This document shows positions 1-11,830 of a stretch of 64,000 bases of DNA, in pieces; the first letter of the stretch is position 1, and every line of letters starts with the position of its first letter. The notes under the pieces were generated by a model, which saw nothing but the letters and a program-made list of their open reading frames with translations, was not told where the DNA came from and made no database searches. Where the stretch lies: NCBI GenBank assembly GCA_003439945.1, contig QVRM01005375.1, positions 930,001 to 994,000 of the forward strand, given 5' to 3'. Origin of the DNA: Dermanyssus gallinae (Eukaryota > Arthropoda > Arachnida > Mesostigmata > Dermanyssidae). The position numbers were made by a program, and so were the translations under genes.

Positions 1-140
1 TATTGTGGTCTGAGGGTGCACTCAAGAACGTGGTCCTCAAGAAGATGCGCGTATAGGCGCCGTTTATGCATCTCCCGTTGGTGGATAATGTGGCCGACAC
101 CCGTGCTGGCTAGTGCACGCTTCTCGAGGGCGTACGAGTC
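1..140. other. no recognised feature
   Basis: No coding signal or repeat partner was recognised here. Confidence 0.4.
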
Positions 141-170
141 ACCATGTCGATCGCTCCATTAAAGAATTTT
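141..170 (-). repeat. 3'-end sliver of RLE-type retroelement
   Basis: About 30 bases (accatgtcgatc...attaaag) match 8,491-8,516, which is the 3' end of the minus-strand element copy at 8.5-8.97 kb. The match stops where the plus-strand copy starting near 171 begins, so this looks like the remnant of an opposite-facing copy. Confidence 0.4.
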
Positions 171-2275
171 TATAAAACTCCAAAGCGTTAGTAAAACTTT
201 AGAGTTGAACGTCTCACAACTACAACAAATCTATTGGACATATCTTAGTCATGACGCTTACAAAGGTGCTCGATGATGTGTACACTTAGAACAGTTTCCA
301 CGCTTGATTGGCATTATTTTCCTTCGTACCGGTCATCCTCCGCCTCTCAGCCAATAGAAATGCCAACCAATGATTAGCGCAAATTGTAAGGAAGGATCTC
401 TGGGATTACGAGTGCCGCACCAGGTTACAGAACCTGACGGCCCGCTCTCTCCGATCTCTACAGACACGCCCTCATCTGACGAAGATAGCGCCAAAGCACT
501 AAAAGCGAAACACCTGACCGCACCAGCCGAGCCTATATGATCTGAATCACCAACAACATATTCCAGATCCACAAACAAGGAAGACATCTTTGCTGCAGTT
601 CGATTCTTTGTTAGAAGTTTCTCAGCTGGATTGAACTTAATTCGCCCGAGACTACTAGTCGACTTGCTGCCTCTAAACCTCAGAGAAACAGAATATAAGT
701 TGCTTTTAATACAGTAAGGAGAGACCACTTACCAAGGACAGTCAAGGAAACGCGTTTCCTTGACTGTAGTGTTTTCACGCTAAACATGTACCATTATGTT
801 AAGTCCTCATATAGGTGCCCAACTTGCCTTGTATCGTCTGACTTAATAATATCGTCTGAGGCAGGTATATAACAAGGAGAACCCTTTGGCCTACCCTTAT
901 TTTGCCTTGCAGTTAGCAATCAAATAAAATCGCTCGAAAGCCCACTTAACATGTGGTACTTGGACAATTGAGTACTGGCAAGCAACGCCTCCACCATCAT
1001 TAGTGACTTCCAAACGACTATTGATTTCGAGAAGGTAAGCGGCTTGGCCCTAAACCCCACCGAAATGCGAACTGTTCTTGTGGAGTTCTGACGCATTCAA
1101 CGACCTCCGAGATCACGCACATGTTACCGGGCTGCAAGATACTCAACGCGAACGAAGTAGAGCTCCTAGGGGTGCCTCTACTTCAGAAAGGTGTTCCTCC
1201 CGTGCTGCAGAAGTGGCTAGGTAAACTGACTACCGCTTCAGAGCACTTTTTCCTGTAAGGTTACCATAGTGGTCTTTACCTGTTAAAGTGCTCTTACTCA
1301 GCCATACGCCTGACTTACATTCTGAGGGGTATCGACCTTACTGACAAAACGGACTAGCTTCGACGCTTCAATGATCTTACAACCGATACGTTAACCAACC
1401 TGCTCTACATCGAACGGGACGATATAGGCAAATGACAGATTTGTTTGGCAATAGCTAAGGGGACTTGGCTTACCAAACCCGGCAATATTAGCACTTCCTG
1501 CGATAGTTTCTGCCACCCATCACGTTTCCGACAGGGTCTGCGAGCACCTTGACCAAGCTAGTCAGCTCGAATACACCTCCATGCGAGATCAGGTCACAAG
1601 CAGTTTGGTTGAGTTACTTGGAACTCCACCAAAAACATCAGATTTTAGAGTGAATGGTTGGCCGTGCTAGCTGATTAACATGCTCGTTTACTTATTGATC
1701 AAACTGACAATGACTCTACTAGGGCTCGACTTAAGACAACCTCTGCAAAACATGCAAGCAATTGGCTATACGCTTTACTCAGTGAACCATTAGGAACCTT
1801 AATGGATGATGCCGCTACAAGAATCTGTGTTGGCTTTCCTCTCGGTACGCCGCTCGTTCACCCTCACATGCGCCGATGCGGGGAGCCGGTGGGCATTAGA
1901 GCTCATCACGCTCTATCCTGCGCCCTCAGTGAAGGTCGTCGACCACGCTATGCGGCTATTAATGACACACTAACACCGGGCCCACACTAACACTCAAACA
2001 CGTTGGAACCAACTGGACTAACCAAAAACGACGGCAAGCGCCCCGTCGAGACGCTACCGGGTTTCTGACTGAAAAACTATTTACTAAATTAGGCGAACGT
2101 TTGAAGATATCTACTGGACAAGAGAGCCGCAAAAATTTTACGCTAGGGAGATTCCACTGACGTCCAGCCGGGCAACGCGACCTCATTCATTCATCCAATA
2201 GTGCAGACCGGGGTTGTTCTAGGCTGAAAATGAACACGTTCACTTAGACGAACTTGTCATATAAATTAATGAGTA
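171..2275 (+). mobile_element. Degenerate non-LTR retroelement, WYLDD reverse transcriptase plus restriction-like endonuclease (copy A)
   Basis: Plus-strand translation, across many frameshifts, follows the order of an RT-endonuclease protein. At about 590-690 there is an N-terminal RT block (FSAGLNLIRPRLLVDLL). At 864-930 comes GI*QGEPFGLPLFCLAV. At 951-968 comes MWYLDN, where the catalytic YLDD has become YLDN followed by a stop. At 970-1,080 comes the VSGLALNPTE block, and at about 1,140-1,210 a thumb segment (VELLGVPLLQKGVPP). A CCHC-like knuckle (RRCGEP...HHALSC) with SEGRRPRYAAINDT follows at 1,860-1,970. The C-terminal KLGERLKISTG block and a 3' UTR lie at 2,080-2,270. The RLE core between 1,970 and 2,060 is lost. 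The minus-strand open frame at 333-728 is an antisense shadow. Assignment to an RLE (R2-type) clade is inferred from motif order. Confidence 0.75.
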
Positions 2276-4555
2276 AAAATATGTCTAAGTAAATTAAAAA
2301 AAGGGAAGACTCGAGGTTGACCATGGTCATACATGCACAGGTAGTTTTAAATTGGTGGCCATGAGAGCAAACTCATATATGCATATAATCATTTATTTAT
2401 TTATTTATTCACAAATTCATTATAGACGTTACAACTTACATAGAGGTCATTAACATAATTGTGTATGCTAAGGCACAATTTAGTTTTGCATCACAATCGC
2501 TTACTGGTTCCGTTTACAAAAAAAGCATGGCAGCTTCCGCACGTTGTTACATTTTATTGCCTTCCCATATCTCAACATATCATAGTCCTCCGCATCGCCG
2601 TGCCGCAGTTCAATCGCCAGATGAATTTGCCTGGCCAGTAAGGTAGAAAACGAAATGTGTTACTGGAAGCAAGGTTCGCGCATTACCGCGACATTACCCC
2701 AACGGAATGTCTGCTAACTGTTGCATGACTTTGAGGTACGTCGAATGCTTGCCTTGGCGCTAGCAGCTATCGAATGGCTAATAAGCGAATCGTTGGAACG
2801 TGGACGCGAGATCGCGGCCAAGTGATTTTCCTACGCGCTGAAGGCCAAGATCCGCTCAGCCAACAATCAATTAGTTCGACGATGAGCTTGTAGATGCCTT
2901 GGCCTCGTTCTCTTTCAAGTTTTGCTCCTCCGGCTCTCAACATTTCTCCTGATTGATCTCTCCCCCCTCTCTCTCTCTCTCTGTTTCCCGTTGTCGCGTG
3001 ACTAAACGATACAGTAGGGCACGTACAATCGACGATTGTGATTTGTTGTTTCTCTTAATAGAGCAATCAAAACGAGGGCTGACTGCTATCAACGGAACGC
3101 TTGATCTTCTATAGTCGAAATAGGGAAGACAAGACGGCCACCGACACCCGATCGTAATGACTACTCACTCATATACGCTATCCATGCTCGCCACACACAA
3201 CTGCCTTGCTATTTAATCAAATATAGTCTTGTGTACAGATACACCTTGAGTATATATTGAACATTGTGTACACGTATGTTCTGAGTTATTTTTATTCAAT
3301 GAAGATTACACGTTAGTATTGTTGAGAAAAAAAATCAAATACTGCGGTTTTGTTTTTCTTACGAAGAGTATGCTCTAAAACATTGTAAGATCTTGGTTGA
3401 TTTAAATATTATTTTCGTATACACAACCTAATTATTAAGAATGACATATGATGTTACTATAATCAATATTGTTGTTAAACAAGTGCTACAAGTATAATAT
3501 TCGTAGAGAATGTCCTTTGAACGTATTGCACAAGAAGCGATCAGCCTCGGTCATGAAAACGAATATAGTAGTACAGCGCATATATATATATATATATATA
3601 TACAAATAATTACATTCTATTTTTGAAACTAAAGCAACTGCTTTCTAAACGCAGTGTGGAGTAATACTCTTCAAATACAAATACTTGAAACGTTGCTTAT
3701 TACTGAGCGTCTACTGACAACCAGCTTGGGTTGGAGAATAATAGTTTGTTTGCTAAGCGGCGAAGGTCGATGAGGTCCACGTGTTAGAGCATTTAGGGGG
3801 TCCCTCTAGTGCGACACGAGTGTGAGTTCGTCATAATACCTGCGTTAATCCTCTGATAGATGACCGAATCAACTATCCCAGAGGTTGATCTTGTACAACG
3901 ACAATCACGAACAAAGAGAACAGGGGAAGACGGGAAGGAACATGCATCATCTTTGGACATCCTTAGGTACTCGGGTTGTGTCTGTTCATCCAGCGCACTG
4001 ATAGATATGTGGCAAACACACATACACCAGGCATACATGAAGACGTGCGCCCAGCCTTCTCAAGGACACCAATCTCGAACTGCCTGTGGGCCCTGGGGAC
4101 TAGCGGATACCGTGTGACTCGTTCTCTGGCGCCTCTTTCTATGTATCGGATCATCGGACACGTAGATCACACTGGCAATGGAAAACAGAGACAGCGTTCA
4201 AACGTCGCACAAACAAATAAACAAACGAGCCGACAGGTCCACCGGGTTTACCACGTGTATTAGCCTCTGCCGAAACACCATGAGCTAAAGTACGGAAGTT
4301 GGCATAGATAGAGCGACTTGTGCATCAGCAAATGTGTGAAATTTCCGGTGTTACAACAAGTTCTACACAGTTAGCGCGGCCATTGTGTTGCATCTCAACC
4401 CATAGTCAACAAGTGCGTATCTGTACAAAAACTTTTTGTTCAACTGTGTAGGTGAGTCACTTTGATTTCCTCTATGACGGTACTTATAAAATAAGCCTAT
4501 GTTAATTGTGTCTGTCTTTAAGTATGGTTACAAAACGCTAGAAAATGACTAGCAA
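2276..4555. other. No gene recognised
   Basis: This AT-rich stretch has a short (CT)n at about 2,966-2,983 and a (TA)n at 3,580-3,602. Several overlapping short open frames occur at 3,790-4,260 on both strands, but none resembles a known family. Confidence 0.4.
3580..3602. repeat. (TA)n microsatellite
   Basis: Uninterrupted TA dinucleotides. Confidence 0.95.
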
Positions 4556-5560
4556 TTTTTTGGCTTACTTCCGGACTGTCGCTTAGTGGACAAGGTTACC
4601 CTAGGGTTGCTAGGTGTTTCCTTAGCGCCAAACGGTAAGGCAAAGGCATTAGCCAGTCAAAGAGACAAACTTGGATTCGCCACAGACAAACTACCCTAAT
4701 TAGGGGCTCATGCGGCCTATTCCTTCTTAGATCTTTTTTTTGCCATGAGGTTAGCACATTTGCTTAGAAGTTGCAACCTGGTATTATTACCGGAGCCCTC
4801 ACAGCCATTTAATGGACTTAGCTTAAGCATTTTAAAGAACATATTATATATAAGGCTGACCGCTGGAGCAAAGGATCAGGTAAGGCTCCCGGTCACTTTA
4901 AGCGGCCTAGGTGTGCCGGACGTAGTCATGATGGCACCCTGTCCGTGAAATGGGACTCTTTTGGACGACGAGACAATGCGGATAAGTGCAGGGCTGCGGT
5001 TAACCTAGTTGTGCCCTACCGATGTCACTGTGATGATTTTGTGGAAGCGTTGGCCCATCATGGCCTGTCATGCGCTTTGATGCAGGCCGACGAGCTCGTT
5101 ACTCCGCCTTAAATTACACATTTAGTCGCGCACTAAGATCTGCCGACTTTTCATGTGTTCTGAAACCCTAGGGTCTATCCAGCGATAATGGAAAAAGACC
5201 TCACGTTCTGACTATGATACCGTTAGAGCGTGGCCGCATGCTTGCTTGAGACGCAATTATAACCGACTTATTAGCCCATTCGATAGTCTGTGGAAGCGCG
5301 GATCGAGCGGGTTATGCCACCAGGTTAGCTGAAGCAAACAAATGCAGAAAATAATCTAGCGTTGATTATCCGCACGAATTTTGGTCGTTAGCGCTCGGGA
5401 CACTAAGAGCTGCAGGCCTTTTTACACTCTTGCTGATTCAGCGCGTGTGCAGAAACTTTAATCTATCGACGGGGGACTCGGGCCGATAAATAAACAATTG
5501 TGATCCTCGCTCTTGGTGCTCCCAATCAGGCGTCTGCACTCTAAGCAGGCAAAAAAAATT
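4556..5560 (+). mobile_element. RLE-type retroelement, thumb to C-terminus (copy B)
   Basis: This is a 5'-truncated copy of the same family as 171-2,275. Thumb sequence (LGVSLAPNGKAKALAS) runs from about 4,605. An open frame at 4,745-4,948 contains LPVTLSGLGVPDVVMMAP, the family's conserved 'LPVSLGGLG' block. The knuckle (YRCHCDDFVEALAHHGLSC) is at about 5,020-5,075. The RLE region follows at 5,180-5,290: GKRPHVLT, where the expected RPD is RPH, then ERGRMLA*DAIITDLLA, where the expected WD has lost its W to a stop. The C-terminal LALGTLRAAG...LSTGDSGR block is at 5,390-5,500. Bases 4,995-5,260 align in the same orientation with 63,090-63,380. Both catalytic-looking RLE positions are damaged, so the copy is dead. 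Confidence 0.75.
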
Positions 5561-6699
5561 CCCCGACGCATTGCCAAATCGAGCAATTGAAATACTCCCT
5601 TATTCCTATGGCATTTGTCGTAGAAAACATACTAATTTAATCATTGAATTGTACACCTGTCAACCTCGATTTGCAATGAAAGTGCTTTCTTATATATATA
5701 TATATATATATATCGAATGCTGTAAGTGGTGCTTTCATAAGACTAAATCGACAGCCATTAACTACTGGAAGGGCTTATTTTATACATTGTTACTGGCTTT
5801 TATATTGTACACATAATTGGTTTCACGAAATAATAACCGAGCGCGATGCAAGTTCTACAGAGAATCGGGCAATCTGTACCACTTCCAACAGTGTATAAGA
5901 ACGCTAGCGGTGGCGAAAATGATGTAGGAGGGCTGTAATACAATTGTGTGCTAACCAAATACTGTTTTGCAATAAAATATATGTGGAATTAAACAGTTTC
6001 AGCACTTTAAACTTTAAAAATGACATCAAGGCCGCCCGGTTGTTTTGCTTAGATGTGCCATTCATAAGCTACAAACCTGCAAATTTCGTGTCAAACGGTA
6101 GCGACGTTTATAGTTTGGTTCAAAGAAGTGAACAAAATGGCGATTTTTAAGTAGCAACAAATCAGCATAAAGTGATGGGAATGTTAGGAACTGCTTATAG
6201 TGATCAAGCAGTATTCCGAAACACTGTGTATAAAGCGTATTGTCGATTTCGCGACACACGTAAAGAGACCGGCGATTAGCCTCGTTCGGCAAAGCTGTCA
6301 TAAACGTAAATAACAGAAAAAAACGTCGAACAGTTCGTTAATCGTGATTAGACTCTCTTTAGCCATTTATTAAGACTAACATTATTTTAACCAACATTCC
6401 CTAGCTATCGGGAAGATAGCTAATGTATTGGATATATCTTATGAAACAAATTGTAACAGATAAAACCGATATGTTATAAATCAGAAGACTGGCGGCATAA
6501 CGTCCTCCAAATATGTTGAATTACTAGCAAGTGAACGCCCGTCGGAAAATGTCCGAATTGAACATTCAGGGGAGAGCAAACGACCCTAACTTGCTTCAAA
6601 GATTAATTATTACAGACGAGCCCTAGGCACATGGGTACGCCACCCACCGAGATCAAAACCCAATCCTCCGAGTAGTGCTTCCAAGGAGAAAGTCGAACA
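5561..6699. other. No gene recognised
   Basis: AT-rich with a (TA)n at 5,690-5,713. Short open frames at 5,571-6,301 show no family resemblance. Confidence 0.4.
5690..5713. repeat. (TA)n microsatellite
   Basis: TA dinucleotide run. Confidence 0.95.
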
Positions 6700-6807
6700 A
6701 ATGAATTCAGACAGAGCAGATTATCTTCCTAGTTTTCTGCCGCCTGCTTCTATAATAAAAAAGATATACTACCGCAAAAGTTCAAGAAGATTGCACGAGA
6801 GCGTCCG

Positions 6808-7200
6808 GTGCTTAAATATAATTCGGCCAACTATCAAGTCGGCTACTACGAGAACTTGCAGCAAAGAGCCATCAAAATGCCACCCGACGACTCGGAAAAG
6901 CAGCCGCCTCCGCCAACCCTGGACATAGCTCGCCTACGACAGTGTGCGTCTCCCGTGCCCAACGAACATCCAACAACGAGAACGACTGCAAACATCGGAC
7001 CTACTGCGACGACGGACACGGATACACCATGTGAAACGAGTTCAGCATACCAACCAAGCGTTGGCGCCAAGCGAAAGAAGCCAGCTTCGCCGCCAGAAAG
7101 CGAGGCCGAAGCTCAGGAGAATTCACCAAATGATGGGTTTGTGACCGTCACATCAAGAAGGGAGAAAAAAAGACCCTCTCAAGAGAACAATGAAACTTAG
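6808..7200 (+). pseudogene. LINE ORF1 (gag-like) N-terminal part
   Basis: A 130-codon open frame is rich in Pro, Thr, Ser and Glu. It ends with DGFVTVTSRREKK, a phrase typical of the region before the nucleic-acid-binding core in Jockey/I/R1-type ORF1 proteins, then a TAG stop. The next frame (7,233-7,985) is shifted, so this is probably the broken 5' half of one ORF1. The start is uncertain. An acidic stretch (PPESEAEAQE) precedes the conserved phrase. Confidence 0.5.
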
Positions 7201-7232
7201 AGAAACTTAAGGAAGATTTATCAACGGGTTCG

Positions 7233-7985
7233 GTGGGTGCGTTCAACGTAGTAATTAGACGGAAAGAGACGCCGGAGTGCAATGAAGCAGAATTTCCCGA
7301 AGGTTCATTACTAACTATATATAAGCACATCTATGCCTTGTCGTCCAAGTCCAAGATATCCGGGGACAGAAAGTCGATCATTGTGTGGCTTCCTGATATA
7401 GAATCTACTCAGAAGCTGCTACCGGTAACTAAACTCGGAGACTTCTTGGTGTCAGCCCACTGCCCATCATTATCGACATTCAGGGCGACAATTCAAGAAG
7501 TTCCAACTTGTCTTACAGAGGAAGAAATGTTGAAGGAGCTAACACCGCTGGGTGTCGTCCATGTAAAACGACTTACGCGGCTTCACTCTGGGGCTAGGAT
7601 CCCATTGGGCAAAGTAATTCTGTTGTTTACCCGACAACCGCCCACTTCAATATTCTTGGGATTCCAGTCACACCATGTCGTGCTTGAACCCGACCAGCCT
7701 AGGTTTTGTTACAAATGCCTACGGCCTGGACATTTCGCGGAACGTTGCACGCAACAGCAAGTCTGCAGAAAGTGCGGCAGTCAAGGCCACCTTGCCGCAA
7801 GCTGCACCAACCAGACACAGTGTATCAACTGTCGGGGTGCTCACCCGTCTGGCTCGCCGTCCTGCCCCCGTCTGGCCTATCTCAGAGAAAGAAACAGATT
7901 GTTCCTTGAAGCCAGAACCCTGCAGCAGGTTCGGGTAACACACCCAACTGCGGAGATCACCAGCAGTCGAATAACCCCCACATGA
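7233..7985 (+). CDS. LINE ORF1 (gag-like) with three zinc knuckles
   Basis: A 250-residue open frame resembles ORF1 nucleic-acid-binding proteins of arthropod non-LTR retrotransposons, which coat the element RNA. The first 150 residues contain the RRM-like core of such proteins (VPTCLTEEEMLKELTPLGVV, then GKVILLFTRQPPTSIFLG). Three CCHC knuckles follow in tandem near residues 160-205: CYKCLRPGHFAERC, CRKCGSQGHLAASC and CINCRGAHPSGSPSC. The frame opens with a GTG, not an ATG, and the N-terminal part is in another frame at 6,808-7,200, so this is a frameshifted relic. No ORF2 follows; sequence after 7,986 shows no endonuclease or RT. Confidence 0.75.
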   Translation: MGAFNVVIRRKETPECNEAEFPEGSLLTIYKHIYALSSKSKISGDRKSIIVWLPDIESTQKLLPVTKLGDFLVSAHCPSLSTFRATIQEVPTCLTEEEMLKELTPLGVVHVKRLTRLHSGARIPLGKVILLFTRQPPTSIFLGFQSHHVVLEPDQPRFCYKCLRPGHFAERCTQQQVCRKCGSQGHLAASCTNQTQCINCRGAHPSGSPSCPRLAYLRERNRLFLEARTLQQVRVTHPTAEITSSRITPT

Positions 7986-8490
7986 GAGGCCTGAGCTCTG
8001 GACAAACAACCATTGGATCCTCCTTTCACGACAACGCATAGGCGTACACATTTTTACTGATTTTAGAATACTTTATGTAACAGTTGATTTCTATAACGCC
8101 GCAGCTCCTTTTTCGTCAGCTACTTGTCTCTTTGCGGCCTTTTCCTCTTTCCACGGATGAAAAATTTAAAAATACCACATTTCGAGACATTAGAGGAGAT
8201 AAAAAAAAATCACACTAGCAACTCAACTCGATTCCGAAAGACGCGTAAATTTTTTTTTCCGAAGGTTAGGAAAGGAGGTGGCACAAGTGCATTGCAGTTG
8301 ATGAGAGTTATCTTGAAGGGGACAGAAACATTTTGAAATATTAAATAACTATTTTTTTAATAGAATTGTGTCCGATTTGTCCTATATATATATATATATA
8401 AAGGGAGAGAGATGGATTATATTAACGCGATACTATAGACATTCTCAAACCCAAGTGCCATTTTGCCGCCTTCCGATATAGATACGAGGC
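7986..8490. other. No gene recognised
   Basis: AT-rich, with a short run of open frame at 8,124-8,336 that has no recognised motif and a (TA)n at 8,383-8,401. Confidence 0.4.
8383..8401. repeat. (TA)n microsatellite
   Basis: TA run followed by a short GA run. Confidence 0.95.
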
Positions 8491-8970
8491 ACCATGCCGA
8501 TCCTGCAATTAAAGACATTAAAATTTTTTATTTGTAAAAATTGTTTTTTATGTTAGCACCTTGGAGTAAACAATCGCCTCCGCGTGAACATGTAGTCACG
8601 AGTTCTCTAACTCTGGATTAGCCCAGTTTGACAATGTGCCCCAAACAGATGCTGCGTCTTCTCGTTGATTGTCGAGCGGTAGCCTCTGATGCAAACATTC
8701 TGATGCTCTCGAGTCTCCCGCCGAAAGGCTAAGGCTTTTCCCCACGCGCTGGTTCAACTTCAGTGTAAGAGGGTGTGATCCTCCCATTGTCTAGAAAGCC
8801 AACAGATAAAATTGGTACGGATAACACGAGACTATTGTCTGCATTGGTTAGCCTCTGCTAACCTGGAAGCACGATTGCCAGTCCGCACTTACACCGACCA
8901 TTGAAAGGGCTAATGAGTCGGTTACTGTTGCGTCCCAAACAAGCATGCGAGCATGCTCAAAGGGTTATAA
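8491..8970 (-). mobile_element. RLE-type retroelement, C-terminal fragment (copy C)
   Basis: Reading on the minus strand, the fragment starts inside the endonuclease at about 8,965 (EHARMLVWDATVTDSLALSMV). It passes through a decayed linker into an open frame at 8,596-8,787 with GKSLSLSAGDSRASE and ASVWGTLSNWANPELEN, the family C-terminus. It then has an AT-rich 3' UTR with AATAAA-like sequence down to about 8,491. The tail aligns with 14,340-14,560. The intact WDAT here is better preserved than in copy B. It lies head to head with the plus-strand copy starting at 8,989. Confidence 0.7.
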
Positions 8971-8988
8971 TAAGACCGCCAGGTCTTA
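8971..8988. repeat. Perfect inverted repeat at TE-TE junction
   Basis: taagacc-gcca-ggtctta is a 7-bp stem with a 4-base loop. It sits exactly between the minus-strand fragment ending near 8,970 and the plus-strand fragment starting at 8,989. Confidence 0.6.
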
Positions 8989-10105
8989 ATAAAACTCCAA
9001 AACATTATAAAACTATTACAACTTTGTACGTATCACGCTTAAATTGATTGGACATATAATGGCCAAGGTGCTGCTAGAATCCTAATCTATACAGACACGT
9101 TTTCCTCTGAGAAAGATACTGGAAAAGCACTACGAACAAAACACTCGTCAGCACCAGCCGGGCCTATGGCCTGTATATAGCCTGAACCACCAACAAAAGA
9201 TTCCAGATTCACAAACATATTAGATATCTTCGCTGCAGTTTTATTCTTTCCAAGAAATTCCTCAGCAGGATTAGACTTTATCCGCCCGAGACTACTAGCC
9301 GACTTGCTGTCCACAAACCTTGGAGAGACAGTAAATAAGTTGGCAATATCTATAGCCAAAGTTGTTGACATATTGCGCTTTGGGCAACCACCTACGGACA
9401 TTTTACCAATCATTTCTGGCGCCAAATTATTCGCATTGAAAAATAAATGTGACTTTATTCGGCCGACAGTCAGATTGCTTCGAAGGGCAGCAAAAGAGAT
9501 AACGCAGGACCGCTCACGCACCGAATAGACGACCGATAATAAGGTTTCTTGGCCAAAGTCAGGGTGGAGACAGCGGTCCATCCAACTCGCTTTTTCGTAG
9601 TCTCGAGGGCTTGCATAAGCTGGATCTTTCACTTGCACTTTCTCCTTAGAACAGTTAAGGACCCTACCCCAAACGACCCGCTCCATTGTGCTACGTGTTA
9701 GTATAAATGACCAACTTACCTTGTCACACTTGACTTAGTAAGACCGGATCCTTGTACGGACGCTACCGTAACCAACTTCCTTTTCCCTCAGTGGTCGATT
9801 TCGGTTTACTAAAAGCTGTTCGCTCACACCGCAACCCGAGCAGAGGATAACAAGACAAACAAATAGCTTGAACTGACTAGAGCCCATCATTTCAGGCCTG
9901 GTGGCCTTCAAGACATTGGGTCCCCTCCCTGAGAGACTACCCACTAAGTTGGGTGAACATTTGAAGATAACTACAGGGGACAAAAAGGCCAGAGACTTTC
10001 TATTGATGTCTAGCGGGGCAACGCCATCACGGCTCTATAATCATCTACAAAATATTCCAGGCTAAAGGTAAACACCCTTAATTAGACAAAATTGTAATTT
10101 GATTA
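8989..10105 (+). mobile_element. RLE-type retroelement, RT N-terminus joined to C-terminus (copy D)
   Basis: Plus-strand translation at about 9,220-9,530 gives the RT N-terminal block: AGLDFIRPRLLADLLSTNLG, VVDILRFGQPPTDILPIISG, then AKLFALKNKCDFIRPTVRLL. This corresponds to the family's 'SAGGLDGLRP...FGANL.AL.KKDGG.RPIAVG' pattern. After about 9,700 the sequence jumps to the extreme C-terminus (TKLGEHLKITTG at 9,940-9,985, RGNA near 10,020) and the 3' end, so the RT palm, thumb and RLE are deleted. Both ends align with copy A (171-730 and 2,065-2,260). The 199-codon minus-strand open frame at 9,087-9,686 is antisense to this coding region. Confidence 0.75.
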
Positions 10106-10114
10106 AAATAAAAA

Positions 10115-10138
10115 ATATATATATATATATATATATAT
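10115..10138. repeat. (TA)n microsatellite at 3' end of copy D
   Basis: The TA run directly follows the A-rich 3' tail of the element. Confidence 0.9.
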
Positions 10139-11787
10139 TGTAGCATTATATATTCAAGGACGGATCGAACAGTGCTGGTACATATTTAGTTAAAAAAGAA
10201 TATTTATTATGTCTTCCAAAGTGTGTTTGTTCTCTTTAAAATGCGTTTGTGCCACCTGCTTTTATATTCTTCGAGGAACATCTTAAACGCGCATTTGAGA
10301 ATCGAGTCGGGGGAGGGGGGCATCGATTTTTTATGTATCTTCTTTATAGTCTCAAAACTTTGTTCCTATATTTTTTTATTTATGAAAACAGGAACAGAAA
10401 GTACGATTTATACTGAAATGGTATCACAGATATCTCGGTCGTCCCCTTCAACCTAAAACTGCAGACGACTCAAGATTGCCATGATCGTATTGAGTGTGAA
10501 TTTTTATCTGCTATATCTTTATTTAAAGGAAGAGTCAGTCAGCAAACGAAAAGAAAAATCAAAAACACTATTTTGGTCAAGATGTTTATTAGCATTGCCC
10601 AGTGTCGTGTCATTTTAAGTGGTTGCGTGCAGTTATATCCACGCAATGTTAAGCCATGACGTGCTCGATCTAGGGAGTAGTTTAGGGTGAAAAACGTTCC
10701 CAAGTATGCGGCTGCAATTTTGCCTCTCAAAAAAAATTCAAATACAGTTCAGCCGTTATATGCATGGAAACAAATTGGATCAAAAATATAAGGTTCAGGC
10801 CACACTGATTTAGCTCTGATCAAACTGAAGTTTGTCACAGCAGTCTGGCTGCAAAAAAAACGACAAAAGTGTTCTAACCATAAAAACTATGAAATTTTCA
10901 GTAGATATAATTTCTATAGCAAAGTCATATTGGATACCGTGAAACGAAAGTGTGATTGTATTGTAAACTTTTTGCAGATTAGCACGCTCTCGACGTTCAT
11001 ACTAAGTGCTCAGTAGTCACTTTTGGACCTAAAAATGTTTTAAAAGAATCGTTTAACGCACACTAAGAAATTCTCAAGATTACTCGTGCTTGTACTTTAT
11101 ATTTATACTGCAGTGCATTAAAGAAGAGAAGGATGCGAGCGGGAAAAGGGAGATGTCATGTGACTTTCCTGCTCCTGTCTCGGTTTATCCAACCACGCGT
11201 CATCGGCTGCTGCTGCTGCTGTTTTTAAAGGGATCGACGGAGTCGAGCTATAGTGAATGAAAGGGAACAACAAAAACAACTCTCCAGTTATCTGCTAGAT
11301 GTAGTGGTGATGTACCACCGCCGAACAAGCAGGTCGATATCCAAATATCCATGTACGATACCAACAAGGCGATTCAGTTAAACAGGTCGACCGCTACAAT
11401 CAGCTAGCCACTCTTTATTGCCGCTTCCAGCATATACCCTCCTAAACTCGCAACAGTAAGGGTCTCTCAAGGAATTTACAAGGGCTGTATATATATATAT
11501 ATGTTTATACGCATATGTGTATGTTTGTGTGTCGTAAACTCCGAGCACCAGTGTCGGCAAGATTGGTACCTTCCGGCTTCTCCTTATTCTGCTTTAGCAT
11601 AAGACACCACTTATATCACTCGATAATCTCACCATCTTAACTGATGATGAGATTTACCTGTTTGCAGCCTCTGGACTCTATGTAGTTACAGTCTGCCTCA
11701 AAAGTGTTAGAGCGGTCGCCTACTTGACTAATTATACCTTATGAGTACACCAGCACCACTTTCGTTCACAACCATTCATAATCCGTC

Positions 11788-11830
<43 letters not shown>

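Noticed and set aside
333..728. 131-codon minus-strand open frame as a gene
   Set aside because: The plus strand over the same bases encodes the reverse-transcriptase N-terminal block of the RLE-type element, so this is antisense.
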